From contig CAKROZ010000004.1 of NCBI GenBank assembly GCA_934373635.1, positions 1 through 64,000 of the forward strand: DNA of 64,000 nucleotides. Direction: 5' to 3'. Source of the stretch: an uncultured Eubacteriales bacterium (GTDB lineage Bacteria > Bacillota > Clostridia > Oscillospirales > CAG-272). Shown here in pieces: positions 7,190-15,658 of the stretch. Made by a program: the position numbers and the translations under genes. The notes below the pieces were generated by a model. It made no database searches. It was not told the origin of the DNA and saw nothing but the letters and a program-made list of their open reading frames with translations. Every line of letters begins with the position of its first letter. Positions within the stretch are counted from its first letter, which is position 1.

Positions 7190-8647
7190 TCAGTCGCTCT
7201 CCGTCTTTTCCGCTGGCAGTCTGCCGTAGAGGGCGGCGAGGGTACGGAAGGCAGTCGTATCGATGCCCGCGAGCTGTTCTTTCGTGACGCGGAATGCCCA
7301 GTTGTTTTCCGCCGTGCCGGGGGTGTTCAGACGGGTATCGCACCCGAAGCGCAGAAGATCCTGAATCGGGAAAATGAGAATACCCGCGTGGGACGCGTAC
7401 ATGGTGCGGAACACGTGGTCGATGGCATCGCCGATCTCCTCCCCCGCATAGCCGATATAGTCGAAGACATGGCGGCGGGTGGCGGGGTCGAGCGCGAAGA
7501 GGTAGCCGAGCAGGGTATCGTTGTCATGCGTCCCCGTGTAGGCTATGCTGTCGTTTTCGTAATTGTGGGGAAGGTGCGGGGACTCGTCTCCGAAAAATCC
7601 GAACTGGAAGACCCGCATCCCGGGGAGCCCCGACGCGCGCAGAAGCCGCTTCACGGCGGGGGTGATCTCGCCGAGGTCTTCCGCGATCAGAAGGGAGTCG
7701 CCCGCCGCCTCGCGGAGCGCACGCACGAGCGCCATGCCGGGGCCCTTGTGCCAGACGCCCTCTCTCGCGGTGCTCGCCGACGCGGGAATGGCAAAATAGG
7801 ATTCAATGCCGCGGAAGTGGTCGATGCGCACGCCGTCGAACAGCTCGCACATAAAGGAGATGCGCCGCCGCCAGAAGGCGAAGCCGTCCTCCTTCATTCT
7901 CTTGTAGTCGTAGAGCGGGTTGCCCCAAAGCTGACCATCGGCGGAGAAGTAATCGGGCGGGACACCTGCCACCTTGGCGGGTTTTCCCGTCTCGTCAAGG
8001 AGAAAATTCTGCGGAGAGAAATAAACGTCGGCACTGTCCTCGGCGACATAAATCGGCAAATCGCCGACGATGCGCACACCCTTTCGGTTCGCGTAGTCCC
8101 TGAGTGCCTGCCACTCGGTGTATGCCTCGTATTCGACGAATTCCCATGCCTCGCGCACGCTCTCGTCGGGCGCGTCGCATTTCCACAGGGTATGGTGACG
8201 CTCACCGTTCGCCGCGCGAAGTGCCATGAAGCGGCAAAAGTCCGCCGTCTCGGGGTGCGCGGCAAGAAAGGCGTCGATCTCTCCCCGCTCGGTCACGCGC
8301 GACGCCGCGCGGAAGAGCAGAGGGAGCCTCTCCGCATCGAGGCGGGAAAACTCGCAGGTGTAGGAGACGCGCTCCCTTGCCGCGAGGCATTCCTCCTCGG
8401 TGAGAAGCCCCTTTTTCCGAAGGGTGTCGAGGTCGATAAAATTCGGATTCAGACTGAAAGAACTGTAAGACTTATACGGGGAGTGGCAGTCGTCGGGCAG
8501 GCAGAAGGGGAGCACCTGCCAGACCGAGAAGCCTCCACGCACGAGAAAGTCGACGAAGCGGTACGCCTCCTCGCCGAACGCACCCTCCCCGTATTTCCCG
8601 GGGAGCATGGAGATCGGCATCAGGACGCCGACGGCTCGATTTTGCAT
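7190..8647 (-). CDS. malQ: 4-alpha-glucanotransferase (amylomaltase)
   Basis: The 485-residue protein is a full-length GH77 amylomaltase: GVLMPISMLPGKYGEGAFG at the N-terminus, then the conserved catalytic regions VRIDHFRGIESY (nucleophile Asp), IAEDLGEIT (acid/base region) and TGTHDNDT (third carboxylate). It transfers alpha-1,4-glucan segments between maltodextrins in the cytoplasm, letting the cell use starch or recycle glycogen. GGAGGAAACCT precedes the ATG. It lies 37 nt after pepT, so co-transcription is likely. No other glycogen gene is in the window. Between 7109 and 7158, past its stop, a 15-bp direct repeat (CCTTCGGGCGGTCGC) occurs twice. Confidence 0.95.
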   Translation of the reverse strand: MQNRAVGVLMPISMLPGKYGEGAFGEEAYRFVDFLVRGGFSVWQVLPFCLPDDCHSPYKSYSSFSLNPNFIDLDTLRKKGLLTEEECLAARERVSYTCEFSRLDAERLPLLFRAASRVTERGEIDAFLAAHPETADFCRFMALRAANGERHHTLWKCDAPDESVREAWEFVEYEAYTEWQALRDYANRKGVRIVGDLPIYVAEDSADVYFSPQNFLLDETGKPAKVAGVPPDYFSADGQLWGNPLYDYKRMKEDGFAFWRRRISFMCELFDGVRIDHFRGIESYFAIPASASTAREGVWHKGPGMALVRALREAAGDSLLIAEDLGEITPAVKRLLRASGLPGMRVFQFGFFGDESPHLPHNYENDSIAYTGTHDNDTLLGYLFALDPATRRHVFDYIGYAGEEIGDAIDHVFRTMYASHAGILIFPIQDLLRFGCDTRLNTPGTAENNWAFRVTKEQLAGIDTTAFRTLAALYGRLPAEKTESD

Positions 8648-8684
8648 AGGTTTCCTCCGATGGTTTTGTTATGGAAAGAAAAGT

Positions 8685-9920
8685 TTACTTTTTGAAGTGG
8701 TTTGCATATAGATCGCAAAGAGAGCCGAGGATGTTTACCACGCTGTCCATCCCCTCGATGCTGGCGTGCTCACAGGGTCCGTGGCAGGCGGCACCCCCCG
8801 TGCCGAGGTTCGGGCAGGGCAGACCCATAAAGGAGAGCCTTGCACCATCCGTTCCGCCACGGATCGGGTAGACCGCGGGGGTGATGCCCGCGGCGCGGGT
8901 CGCCTCCTTCGCGAGGTCGATAAGGAAGATGACGGGCTCGATCTTTTCCTTCATATTATAATAACTGTCCTTGAGGGTGAGCGTCAGCGTGCCGTCTCCC
9001 CACTCGCGGTTGAGCCGGTCGGTGACCTCTCGGATAACTCTTTTTTTCTCTTCAAAGCGTTCGCGGTCGTGGTCACGGATGATATAGGTGAGCTTCGCTT
9101 CGGCGACTTCTCCCGTGACCGAGATCAGGTGGAAGAAGCCCTCGTAGCCCTCGGTCTTCTCGGGCACTTCCTCCGCGGGAAGAAGGGATTGAAACTCACA
9201 GGCGATCGCGCCCGCGTTCTTCATAATGCCCTTGGCAGAGCCGGGATGGACGTTGAAGCCCGTGATGTGCACGACGGCGGAGGCGGCGTTGAAGTTTTCG
9301 TATTCGATCTCACCTTCGAGCCCGCCGTCTACCGTGTAGGCATACGCCGCACCGAATTTTTCGACGTCGAACGCGTCCGCACCCCGTCCGATCTCCTCGT
9401 CGGGGGTGAAACCGATGCAGATCTCCCCGTGCGGACGTCCCGAGGCGAGAAGCTCCTCGGCGAAGGTCATGATCTCGGCGACGCCCGCCTTGTCGTCCGC
9501 GCCGAGTACGGTCGTACCGTCCGAGGTGATCAGGGTGCGTCCCTTCATTTTCGCGAGATGGGGGAAGTCCGCGACGCGGACGATACGGGTGCTCCCGTCC
9601 GACCCGCGGAGGGTGAGGTCGCCGCCGTCATAGGCTTCGTGAAGGGTGGGGACGGGCGCGTGACCACAGAAGTCCGAAACGGTGTCCATGTGCGCGATCA
9701 GCCCGAGCGCGGGGACCTCCTCATAGCCCGCCGTCGCGGGGATCTTTCCGTAGACGTAGCATTTGTCGTCGACTTCGGCATCGATGCCGAGGGAATGAAG
9801 CTCCTCTACGAGCAGGCGGGCAAGGTCAAACTGGCAGGCACTGCTCGGCGTGCTCTCGCTCTCCTCGTTGCTCGGCGTCCATACCGCCGCATATCGCAGA
9901 AGTCTTTCGTAAGCTTTCAT
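8685..9920 (-). CDS. pepT: peptidase T (tripeptide aminopeptidase)
   Basis: The 411-residue protein follows the M20B peptidase T pattern: GLIAHMDTV with the first metal His/Asp, VLGADDKAG for the bridging Asp, FTPDEEIGRG for the catalytic Glu pair, and a C-terminal RGGTDGARLSFMGLPCPNLGTGG. It removes the N-terminal residue from tripeptides in the cytoplasm with two zinc ions, supplying amino acids. The length is typical (about 410). GGAGGATAG precedes the ATG. It sits between mutY and malQ with short gaps, and shares the promoter at 12292-12320 if the run is one operon. Confidence 0.95.
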   Translation of the reverse strand: MKAYERLLRYAAVWTPSNEESESTPSSACQFDLARLLVEELHSLGIDAEVDDKCYVYGKIPATAGYEEVPALGLIAHMDTVSDFCGHAPVPTLHEAYDGGDLTLRGSDGSTRIVRVADFPHLAKMKGRTLITSDGTTVLGADDKAGVAEIMTFAEELLASGRPHGEICIGFTPDEEIGRGADAFDVEKFGAAYAYTVDGGLEGEIEYENFNAASAVVHITGFNVHPGSAKGIMKNAGAIACEFQSLLPAEEVPEKTEGYEGFFHLISVTGEVAEAKLTYIIRDHDRERFEEKKRVIREVTDRLNREWGDGTLTLTLKDSYYNMKEKIEPVIFLIDLAKEATRAAGITPAVYPIRGGTDGARLSFMGLPCPNLGTGGAACHGPCEHASIEGMDSVVNILGSLCDLYANHFKK

Positions 9921-9958
9921 GATCTATCCTCCGTATCATAACTATTCTTTGCATTTTC

Positions 9959-11032
9959 TTATTGTTTCATGATAAGATCGGTAAAATACCGAAAAGCAGT
10001 CGGGATCGCATAGGTGTCCCGCAGCTCCGACGGACGCGCCGCGACGAAGCCGTCGGGGATCCCCTCACATTCGACGAGATACCCCGTCATGTGCCATTCC
10101 ACATGTGTGAAGATATGGATCGCCTGACCGACGGGCATCGTTTTTTTGCATGAAATACCGAGTGCACAAAGCGCGTTTTCCACTTCCTCCTCGCGGAGCG
10201 TCCCCTCTCTCGACGGGTATTCGTACAACCCCGCGAGCAGTCCCTTCGGCGGGCGACGACGGATCAGATACCCGCCCGCCGTATGGCAGAGGAATACCGT
10301 GCGCTCTTCAATCCTGCGCGGCTTTTTCGGCGATCTCGCGGGGAGAAGGGAGACAATGCGCCCCTTTCGTGCAAGGCACCCGTCGCACAGCGGGCAATGC
10401 TCGCAGTCCGCCTCGCCGTTCGGAATACAGACGTTTTCGCCGAGCTGCATGAACGCTTCGGTCAGACGCCCCGCATCTTTTCCCGAGGGGTAGCGGGCGC
10501 GCAGAAAATCCGCCACCTGCTTTTTCGTTTTTTCGAGCGTGATGTCCGCGTCCGACGCGTAATAGCGCGCAAAGACGCGAAGCACGTTGCCGTCCACCGC
10601 CGGCTCGGGGAGCCCGAAGGCGATGGACGCGATGGCGCCCGCGGTATAAGCGCCGATGCCCGTGAGGGAGCGGAGTGCCTCGACGCTTCGCGGCAGCTCA
10701 CCGTCAAACTCCGAGAGCAGACGGAGCGCCGCGCGTTTCAGATTCTTCGCGCGGGAATAGTAGCCGAGCCCTTCCCACAGCTTCATGAGACGGTCGTCCG
10801 ACACCGCCGCGAGCGCGGGGACGTCGGGCAGCTCGGCGAGAAACCGCTCGTAGTAGGGAATGACCGCCGCCGTGCGGGTCTGTTGAAGCATGATCTCGGA
10901 GATCCAGACGCGGTAGGGCGTCGGGGCGTTCCGCCACGGCAGGGGCTTTCCGTTTTCGGAAAACCACGCGAGAAGCGGCGCGACGACCTCGCGGGAAAAA
11001 CGCTCTTTTTCTTCGGAAAGCAACTCTTCCAT
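9959..11032 (-). CDS. mutY: A/G-specific adenine glycosylase
   Basis: The 357-residue protein has LPWRNAPTPYRVWISEIMLQQT at the start, the helix-hairpin-helix LTGIGAYTAGAIASIAFG with the catalytic Asp region (PAVDGNVLRVFAR), a [4Fe-4S] cluster motif around residues 192-208 and a NUDIX-like C-terminal domain that reads 8-oxoG. It removes adenine mispaired with 8-oxoguanine. The first cluster gap looks like C-X7-C instead of the usual C-X6-C; the remaining C-X2-C-X5-C spacing is normal. Its ATG shares one base with the stop of the upstream M42 gene (TGATG), so translation is coupled. Confidence 0.94.
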   Translation of the reverse strand: MEELLSEEKERFSREVVAPLLAWFSENGKPLPWRNAPTPYRVWISEIMLQQTRTAAVIPYYERFLAELPDVPALAAVSDDRLMKLWEGLGYYSRAKNLKRAALRLLSEFDGELPRSVEALRSLTGIGAYTAGAIASIAFGLPEPAVDGNVLRVFARYYASDADITLEKTKKQVADFLRARYPSGKDAGRLTEAFMQLGENVCIPNGEADCEHCPLCDGCLARKGRIVSLLPARSPKKPRRIEERTVFLCHTAGGYLIRRRPPKGLLAGLYEYPSREGTLREEEVENALCALGISCKKTMPVGQAIHIFTHVEWHMTGYLVECEGIPDGFVAARPSELRDTYAIPTAFRYFTDLIMKQ

Positions 11033-12066
11033 CAGATGCCGAGGTACCCTTTCAGTACCTTCAGAGTGTTCTCCACCCCAGCCTTATGGCTTCTCTCATA
11101 GCCGTGGCTCGCGTACACGCCCGCACCGATGAGACCGTGACGGATGTCCGCCCCGCCCGCGAGCGTCGCCTCCACATCCGAGCCGTAGTGCGGGTACACG
11201 TCCACCGCGTAGTCCGCGCCCTCCCGCTTTGCCGCCTCGATGAGTTTGCCGACCACCTCGTAGCTGTACGGTCCGCCCGAGTCCTTGGCGCAGACGGAGA
11301 CCTGCCGCTCGGTGCAGGTGAGTCCGTCGCCGACGCATCCCATGTCCACACTGACGGCTTCGGTGACGCCGACGGGGACGGATGCCGCGCCGCCGTGTCC
11401 CACCTCCTCGTACACGGTGACATGTACGTAGGTGCGGCGGGCAGGATTCGCGCTCGTGTCCTTCATATATTTCGCGAGTCCGAGGAGAATGCCGACCGAC
11501 AACTTATCGTCGAGGAAGCGGCTCTTGATGTACCCGCTTTCCGTCACGCGACTGCGTGGCTCGAAGGCAACGATGTCCCCGACCTCGATGCCGAGTGCAC
11601 GTGTCTTCTCCGCCGAGTCGGTGTCCTCGTCGAGCACGACCTCGGTCGTGTCGAAGGAGCGCTTCGTGTCCGCATACGCACCGTTGACATGCACCGACGC
11701 GTTCGCAAGCTGGAGCGTCCCCTCATATACGTTTCCCATACGGGTGTAAACTCTGACATTTTCACATTCGCCGTTCTCGGCACGCATACCGCCGAGGGGT
11801 GTCAGACGGAGCCGCCCGTTCCCTTTGACCTCGGCGACCATGCCGCCAAGCGTGTCGGTGTGTGCTTCCAAAAGCAAAGCATTGTTTACATCTTCGCCTC
11901 CGAGGTCGACGAGAACGCCGCCTTTTTCGGTGATAGTGGCAGGGAATCCGAGTGCCTCGAATTCCTCTTTGACAAAACGGACGGCTCCGCTCGTGAAGCC
12001 TGTCGGGCTGTCGATGGCGAGCAGCTCGAGACATTTTGAAACGGCAAATTCCGTATACGCTTTCAT
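11032..12066 (-). CDS. M42 family metallopeptidase (glutamyl aminopeptidase-like)
   Basis: The 344-residue protein matches the M42 (FrvX/PepA-like) dinuclear aminopeptidases: EAHTDTLG, LDDKLSVG with the bridging Asp, VYEEVGHGG with the catalytic Glu pair and SVDMG, with a PDZ-like insert between. These enzymes form large tetrahedral assemblies that trim peptides in the cytoplasm. The start at 12066 follows a GAAAGAAGG site. It is first in the run M42-mutY-pepT-malQ. The promoter at 12292-12320 leaves a leader of about 220 nt. Confidence 0.92.
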   Translation of the reverse strand: MKAYTEFAVSKCLELLAIDSPTGFTSGAVRFVKEEFEALGFPATITEKGGVLVDLGGEDVNNALLLEAHTDTLGGMVAEVKGNGRLRLTPLGGMRAENGECENVRVYTRMGNVYEGTLQLANASVHVNGAYADTKRSFDTTEVVLDEDTDSAEKTRALGIEVGDIVAFEPRSRVTESGYIKSRFLDDKLSVGILLGLAKYMKDTSANPARRTYVHVTVYEEVGHGGAASVPVGVTEAVSVDMGCVGDGLTCTERQVSVCAKDSGGPYSYEVVGKLIEAAKREGADYAVDVYPHYGSDVEATLAGGADIRHGLIGAGVYASHGYERSHKAGVENTLKVLKGYLGI

Positions 12067-12291
12067 TTTGTATCCTTCTTTCGTTTTGATTTTTTGTCGG
12101 GGCGCGCGGGATTCGAAGAAGGCATCCGCGGCACGCTCGCGACGGTGTGTTTTCCTCCGCGATGCGGGCTTTCCGATGGTGTTTGCAATAGTGCTTCCCG
12201 ATGCAGACCTTTCGAACCTCGGGGACAGGCGACCGTGCGCCGTCTTCCTCTGCGTGCGGTTCGGGACTTCGGCAAAAATTCTTCCTTATAT

Positions 12292-12320
12292 ATGGTAGCA
12301 TAAAAGCGCCCCGTTGTCAA
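12292..12320 (-). promoter_or_regulatory. promoter of the M42-mutY-pepT-malQ run
   Basis: On the minus strand TTGACA (12315-12320), a 17-nt spacer and TACCAT (12292-12297). The leader to the ATG at 12066 is unusually long and holds no riboswitch I recognise. Confidence 0.6.
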
Positions 12321-12457
12321 TCGCGCGGGCGAAAAAATCTGTGTCGGTCGGGTCTTTGCATGAATGGTTTTGAGCGGCACTCGGAACGCGGCACGTCCGT
12401 CGGACAACGAAGGCATAAGGGGCACGGATGATCTTTTCAAAAAAAACGCCGCCCCCC

Positions 12458-12486
12458 TTGACAAATGCAATTCTTTGATTTATAAT
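12458..12486 (+). promoter_or_regulatory. consensus promoter of the cysK operon
   Basis: Perfect TTGACA (12458-12463), a 17-nt spacer and perfect TATAAT (12481-12486). A promoter this strong usually needs a repressor. Confidence 0.85.
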
Positions 12487-12508
12487 ACCAATATACTATG
12501 TTGGTAGG
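12485..12508 (+). promoter_or_regulatory. likely Rrf2/CymR-type operator overlapping the cysK start site
   Basis: ATACCAA (12485-12491) and TTGGTAG (12501-12507) form a near-palindrome right after the -10 box, where repressor binding would block initiation. The layout resembles Rrf2-family operators in cysteine-metabolism genes of Firmicutes, and an Rrf2 gene is encoded in the same operon. The assignment is inference. Confidence 0.5.
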
Positions 12509-12537
12509 TTGATTCTACCGAAAGAGAGGATACGAAC

Positions 12538-13473
12538 ATGTCACATATTTATACATCCGCCGCCGAGCTCATCGGGCGCACCCCCCTTCTTGAGCTGACA
12601 CATATTGAAAAGGAGCTCGGTCTGAAGGCGAAGCTTCTCGCGAAGCTCGAGTATTTCAACCCCGCGGGCTCGGTAAAGGATCGTGTTGCCCTCGCGATGA
12701 TAGACGATGCCGAGCGGCGCGGGCTCCTGACGCCCGAGTCGGTCATTATCGAGCCGACCTCGGGCAACACGGGCATCGGGCTCGCGTCGGTCGCCGCCGC
12801 GAGAGGGTACCGTATCATCATCGTCATGCCCGAAACCATGTCGGTCGAGCGCCGTCAGCTCATGCGGGCATACGGCGCCGAGCTCGTCCTCACCGAGGGC
12901 GCGAAGGGCATGAAGGGCGCGATCGCCAAGGCGAAAGAGCTCGCCGATACGACCCCGCACGCCTTCATCCCGGGACAGTTCGTCAATCCCGCGAACCCCA
13001 AGGCGCACGAAGAGCACACGGGTCCCGAGATCTACGAGGACACGGACGGGAAGATCGATATCTTCGTCGCGGGCGTCGGCACGGGCGGTACCGTGACGGG
13101 CGTCGGACATTATCTGAAATCGAAGAATCCTGCCGTTCGCGTCGTCGCCGTGGAGCCGAAGAGCTCCGCCGTACTTTCGACGGGTGTCGCGGGCGCGCAT
13201 AAGATCCAGGGCATCGGTGCGGGCTTCGTACCCGATGTGCTCGATACCGCCGTCTATGATGAGATCCTGCCCGTATCGGACGAGGACGCGTTCGAGGGCG
13301 GACGCCTTGTCGGCAGACGGGAGGGCGTGCTCGTCGGTATCTCCTCGGGCGCGGCGCTCCACGCGGCGATCGAGCTTGCGAAGAGACCCGAGAACGAGGG
13401 GAAGACCATCGTCGTTCTTTTTCCCGACACGGGCGACCGCTATCTCTCCTCTCCCATGTTTGCGGAGAAATAA
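12538..13473 (+). CDS. cysK: cysteine synthase A (O-acetylserine sulfhydrylase)
   Basis: The 311-residue PLP enzyme has the lysine motif PAGSVKDRVA, the substrate loop TSGNTGIG and the phosphate-binding GVGTGGTVTGVG. It makes cysteine from O-acetylserine and sulfide in the cytoplasm. GAGAGGA precedes the ATG at 12538. It is first in the operon cysK-mnmA-rrf2, so cysteine supply, tRNA thiolation and a probable cysteine-responsive repressor share one transcript. Control by the operator at 12485-12508 is likely. No cysE is in the window. Confidence 0.96.
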   Translation: MSHIYTSAAELIGRTPLLELTHIEKELGLKAKLLAKLEYFNPAGSVKDRVALAMIDDAERRGLLTPESVIIEPTSGNTGIGLASVAAARGYRIIIVMPETMSVERRQLMRAYGAELVLTEGAKGMKGAIAKAKELADTTPHAFIPGQFVNPANPKAHEEHTGPEIYEDTDGKIDIFVAGVGTGGTVTGVGHYLKSKNPAVRVVAVEPKSSAVLSTGVAGAHKIQGIGAGFVPDVLDTAVYDEILPVSDEDAFEGGRLVGRREGVLVGISSGAALHAAIELAKRPENEGKTIVVLFPDTGDRYLSSPMFAEK

Positions 13474-13557
13474 ACGGGATAAGAAAAAGAAAATACGGAA
13501 AAACGGTAGAAATCAAAGATTTTTCCCATCATCAACAAAAGAAAAGGAAACGAAAGA

Positions 13558-14718
13558 ATGAAGGTTCTTGTCGCGATGAGCGGCGGCGTGGATTCCGCCG
13601 TCGCCGCCAAACTGCTCACCGAGGCAGAGCATACGTGCGTCGGCTGTACGATGAAGCTCTATCACAATGAGGACGCGGGGATCCCCGCGTCGCATACCTG
13701 TTGCTCGCTCGATGATGTGGAGGACGCACGCGCCGTGGCGAATCGCCTCGGGATGCCCTACTACGTCTTCAACTTCTCGGACGACTTCGGAGAGAAGATC
13801 ATCGATAAGTTCGTTAGGTGCTACGAGTGCGGCGTGACGCCGAACCCCTGCATCGACTGCAACCGCTATATGAAATTCGATAAGCTCTTTGACCGTGCGA
13901 CGGTGCTCGGGTGCGATCACATCGCGACGGGGCATTACGCGCGCGTCTCCTTCGAGGGCGGAAAGTACGTTCTGAAAAAGGCGCTCGACCCGACGAAGGA
14001 TCAGAGCTACGTTCTCTATGCCATGACGCAGGCACAGCTTGCACGCACTCTCTTTCCCCTCGGGGAATATCGAAAGACCGAGACGCGCCGCATCGCCGCG
14101 GAGGGCGGACTCTCGAACGCGGATAAGCCCGACAGTCAGGACATCTGCTTCGTCCCCGACGGGAATTATGCGAAGATCATCGAGCTGCGGACGGGGAAAG
14201 CCCCGACGCCCGGCAATTACGTCGACCGCGAGGGACACGTGCTCGGACGGCACAAGGGAATCGTGCACTACACCGTCGGACAGCACAAGGGGCTCGGCAT
14301 CCCGTTCCCAGAGAAGCTGTACGTCACAAAGATTCGCCCCGAGGACAATACCGTGGTGCTCGGCAGGGAAGAGGAGCTTTTCCGGCGGGACGCGCTCGCG
14401 GGCGAGGTCAACTGGATCTCGGGAGAGACCCCGACATCTCCCTTCCGCTGTCGCGCGAAGATCCGCTATCGCAAGCCCGAGGAGCCCGCGACCGTGACCC
14501 CACTTTCGGACGGGCGGATCGCCCTTCTCTTCGATGAGCCGCAACGTGCGATCACCCCGGGGCAGGCGGTGGTTCTCTATGACGGAGACGTCGTTCTCGG
14601 CGGCGGCGTCATTCTGCGGGAGGAAGCCCCTTCTTCCCACGACACGGGTTCCCCTGCCGCACACACGTCGGAAGAGCGGAACGCCGAGACTGCCGCGTGC
14701 GGGGAGGCGAACCTATGA
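13558..14718 (+). CDS. mnmA: tRNA-specific 2-thiouridylase
   Basis: The 386-residue protein has the PP-loop AMSGGVDSAVAA at residues 5-16, a catalytic Cys pair in GVTPNPCIDCN and DSQDICFVPDG, and the C-terminal beta-barrel. It activates U34 of Lys, Glu and Gln tRNAs with ATP and inserts sulfur passed on from a cysteine desulfurase. The length is slightly above the family norm because of a Ser/His/Thr-rich tail after ILREEA. Its stop overlaps the rrf2 start by ATGA. Placement behind cysK links tRNA thiolation to cysteine supply. Confidence 0.95.
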   Translation: MKVLVAMSGGVDSAVAAKLLTEAEHTCVGCTMKLYHNEDAGIPASHTCCSLDDVEDARAVANRLGMPYYVFNFSDDFGEKIIDKFVRCYECGVTPNPCIDCNRYMKFDKLFDRATVLGCDHIATGHYARVSFEGGKYVLKKALDPTKDQSYVLYAMTQAQLARTLFPLGEYRKTETRRIAAEGGLSNADKPDSQDICFVPDGNYAKIIELRTGKAPTPGNYVDREGHVLGRHKGIVHYTVGQHKGLGIPFPEKLYVTKIRPEDNTVVLGREEELFRRDALAGEVNWISGETPTSPFRCRAKIRYRKPEEPATVTPLSDGRIALLFDEPQRAITPGQAVVLYDGDVVLGGGVILREEAPSSHDTGSPAAHTSEERNAETAACGEANL

Positions 14719-15137
14719 TCTCCACACGCGGAAGATATGCGCTTCGCGTTCTCATCGACCTCGCCGAGCACGGGAGCGGCTACGTCCCGATGCGGGAGGT
14801 CGCCGCAAGGCAGGACATCTCCCTGAAATACATCGAGAAGATTCTGCCCGCCTTGGTCGGCGGAGGCTTTGTCGAAGGGGTGCACGGAAAAGGGGGAGGT
14901 TACCGCCTGTCGCGTGACCCTGCGTCGATCTCCGTCCTCGACGTGCTCCTGCTCGCCGAAGGGGATCTTGCACCCGTTTCCTGCCTCTGTACGGGAGCAG
15001 CCCCCTGTCCGCGCGCCGCGTTCTGCAAGACGCTTCTCATGTGGAAGGGGTATGAAAAAATGACAAAAGACTACTTCGGAGGTATCACCGTTGCCGATCT
15101 CGCCGGCACGGAAACGGCTGGAGATTTTGCTATATAA
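14715..15137 (+). CDS. Rrf2 family transcriptional regulator (CymR/IscR-like)
   Basis: The 140-residue protein has the Rrf2 winged helix (ISTRGRYALRVLIDLA, DISLKYIEKILPALV, GKGGGYRLSR) and a Cys-rich segment with CLCTG, PCPRAAFC and a following LLMW, able to bind an Fe-S cluster or sense thiols. The start at 14715 overlaps mnmA by ATGA and follows GGGGAGG; the longer frame from 14697 has no such site. As third gene of the cysK operon it most likely represses its own promoter when cysteine or Fe-S supply is sufficient. Whether it is functionally CymR or IscR cannot be decided from sequence. Confidence 0.88.
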   Translation: MISTRGRYALRVLIDLAEHGSGYVPMREVAARQDISLKYIEKILPALVGGGFVEGVHGKGGGYRLSRDPASISVLDVLLLAEGDLAPVSCLCTGAAPCPRAAFCKTLLMWKGYEKMTKDYFGGITVADLAGTETAGDFAI

Positions 15138-15178
15138 GCAAAGAATTATTTACAAAAATAAGAAAGGAAAGGAAAAAT

Positions 15179-15658
15179 ATGGAAGAGATTCAAACCATTG
15201 CGTCCTTCAAGGTCGACCACGATCTGCTTCGAGAAGGTATCTATATTTCGCGTGTCGACGGCGACATCACCACCTACGATCTGCGCACACGCGTGCCGAA
15301 CGCGGGTTCCTATATGGACAACGTGACCATGCACACGGTGGAGCATATGGTCGCGACCTATATTCGCTCCTCCGAGATCGGTGACCGAGTGATCTACTTC
15401 GGTCCGATGGGATGTCGGACGGGTTTTTATCTTCTCGTGCGCGATGCGAAGGAGGACGAGGTCCTCGCGGCGCTTTTTCACGTGTTGGAGCAGGTCGTCT
15501 CCCACGAGGGGCGCGCCTTCGGCGATACCCCTGCCGAATGTGGAAATTATCGTGAGCTTGACCTCGATGCCGCACGGCGGGAGTGTGCACGCTATCTTTC
15601 GATCTTAAAAAACAAGACCAACGATTTTCGTTATCCGACAAAGGAGGGAAGGGTATGA
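15179..15658 (+). CDS. luxS: S-ribosylhomocysteine lyase
   Basis: The 159-residue protein is a complete LuxS: SFKVDHDLL at the N-terminus, metal motif HTVEH (His52, His56), the catalytic loop GPMGCRTGFY (Cys79) and the third metal ligand Cys121 in ECGNY. It splits S-ribosylhomocysteine into homocysteine and DPD, the AI-2 precursor. AAAGGAAAGG precedes the ATG. Its stop overlaps the mtnN start by ATGA, so two consecutive enzymes of the activated methyl cycle are translated together. The 40-nt gap after rrf2 contains a copy of the intergenic motif (15138-15157). Confidence 0.97.
   Translation: MEEIQTIASFKVDHDLLREGIYISRVDGDITTYDLRTRVPNAGSYMDNVTMHTVEHMVATYIRSSEIGDRVIYFGPMGCRTGFYLLVRDAKEDEVLAALFHVLEQVVSHEGRAFGDTPAECGNYRELDLDAARRECARYLSILKNKTNDFRYPTKEGRV

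Noticed and set aside
12090..12130. tRNA gene
   Set aside because: Only a T-loop/acceptor-like piece is present; no matching 5' acceptor strand, D-arm or anticodon arm at the proper distance.
13513..14664. 383-codon minus-strand frame opposite mnmA
   Set aside because: Shadow of a clear MnmA gene, with no ribosome binding site or domain.
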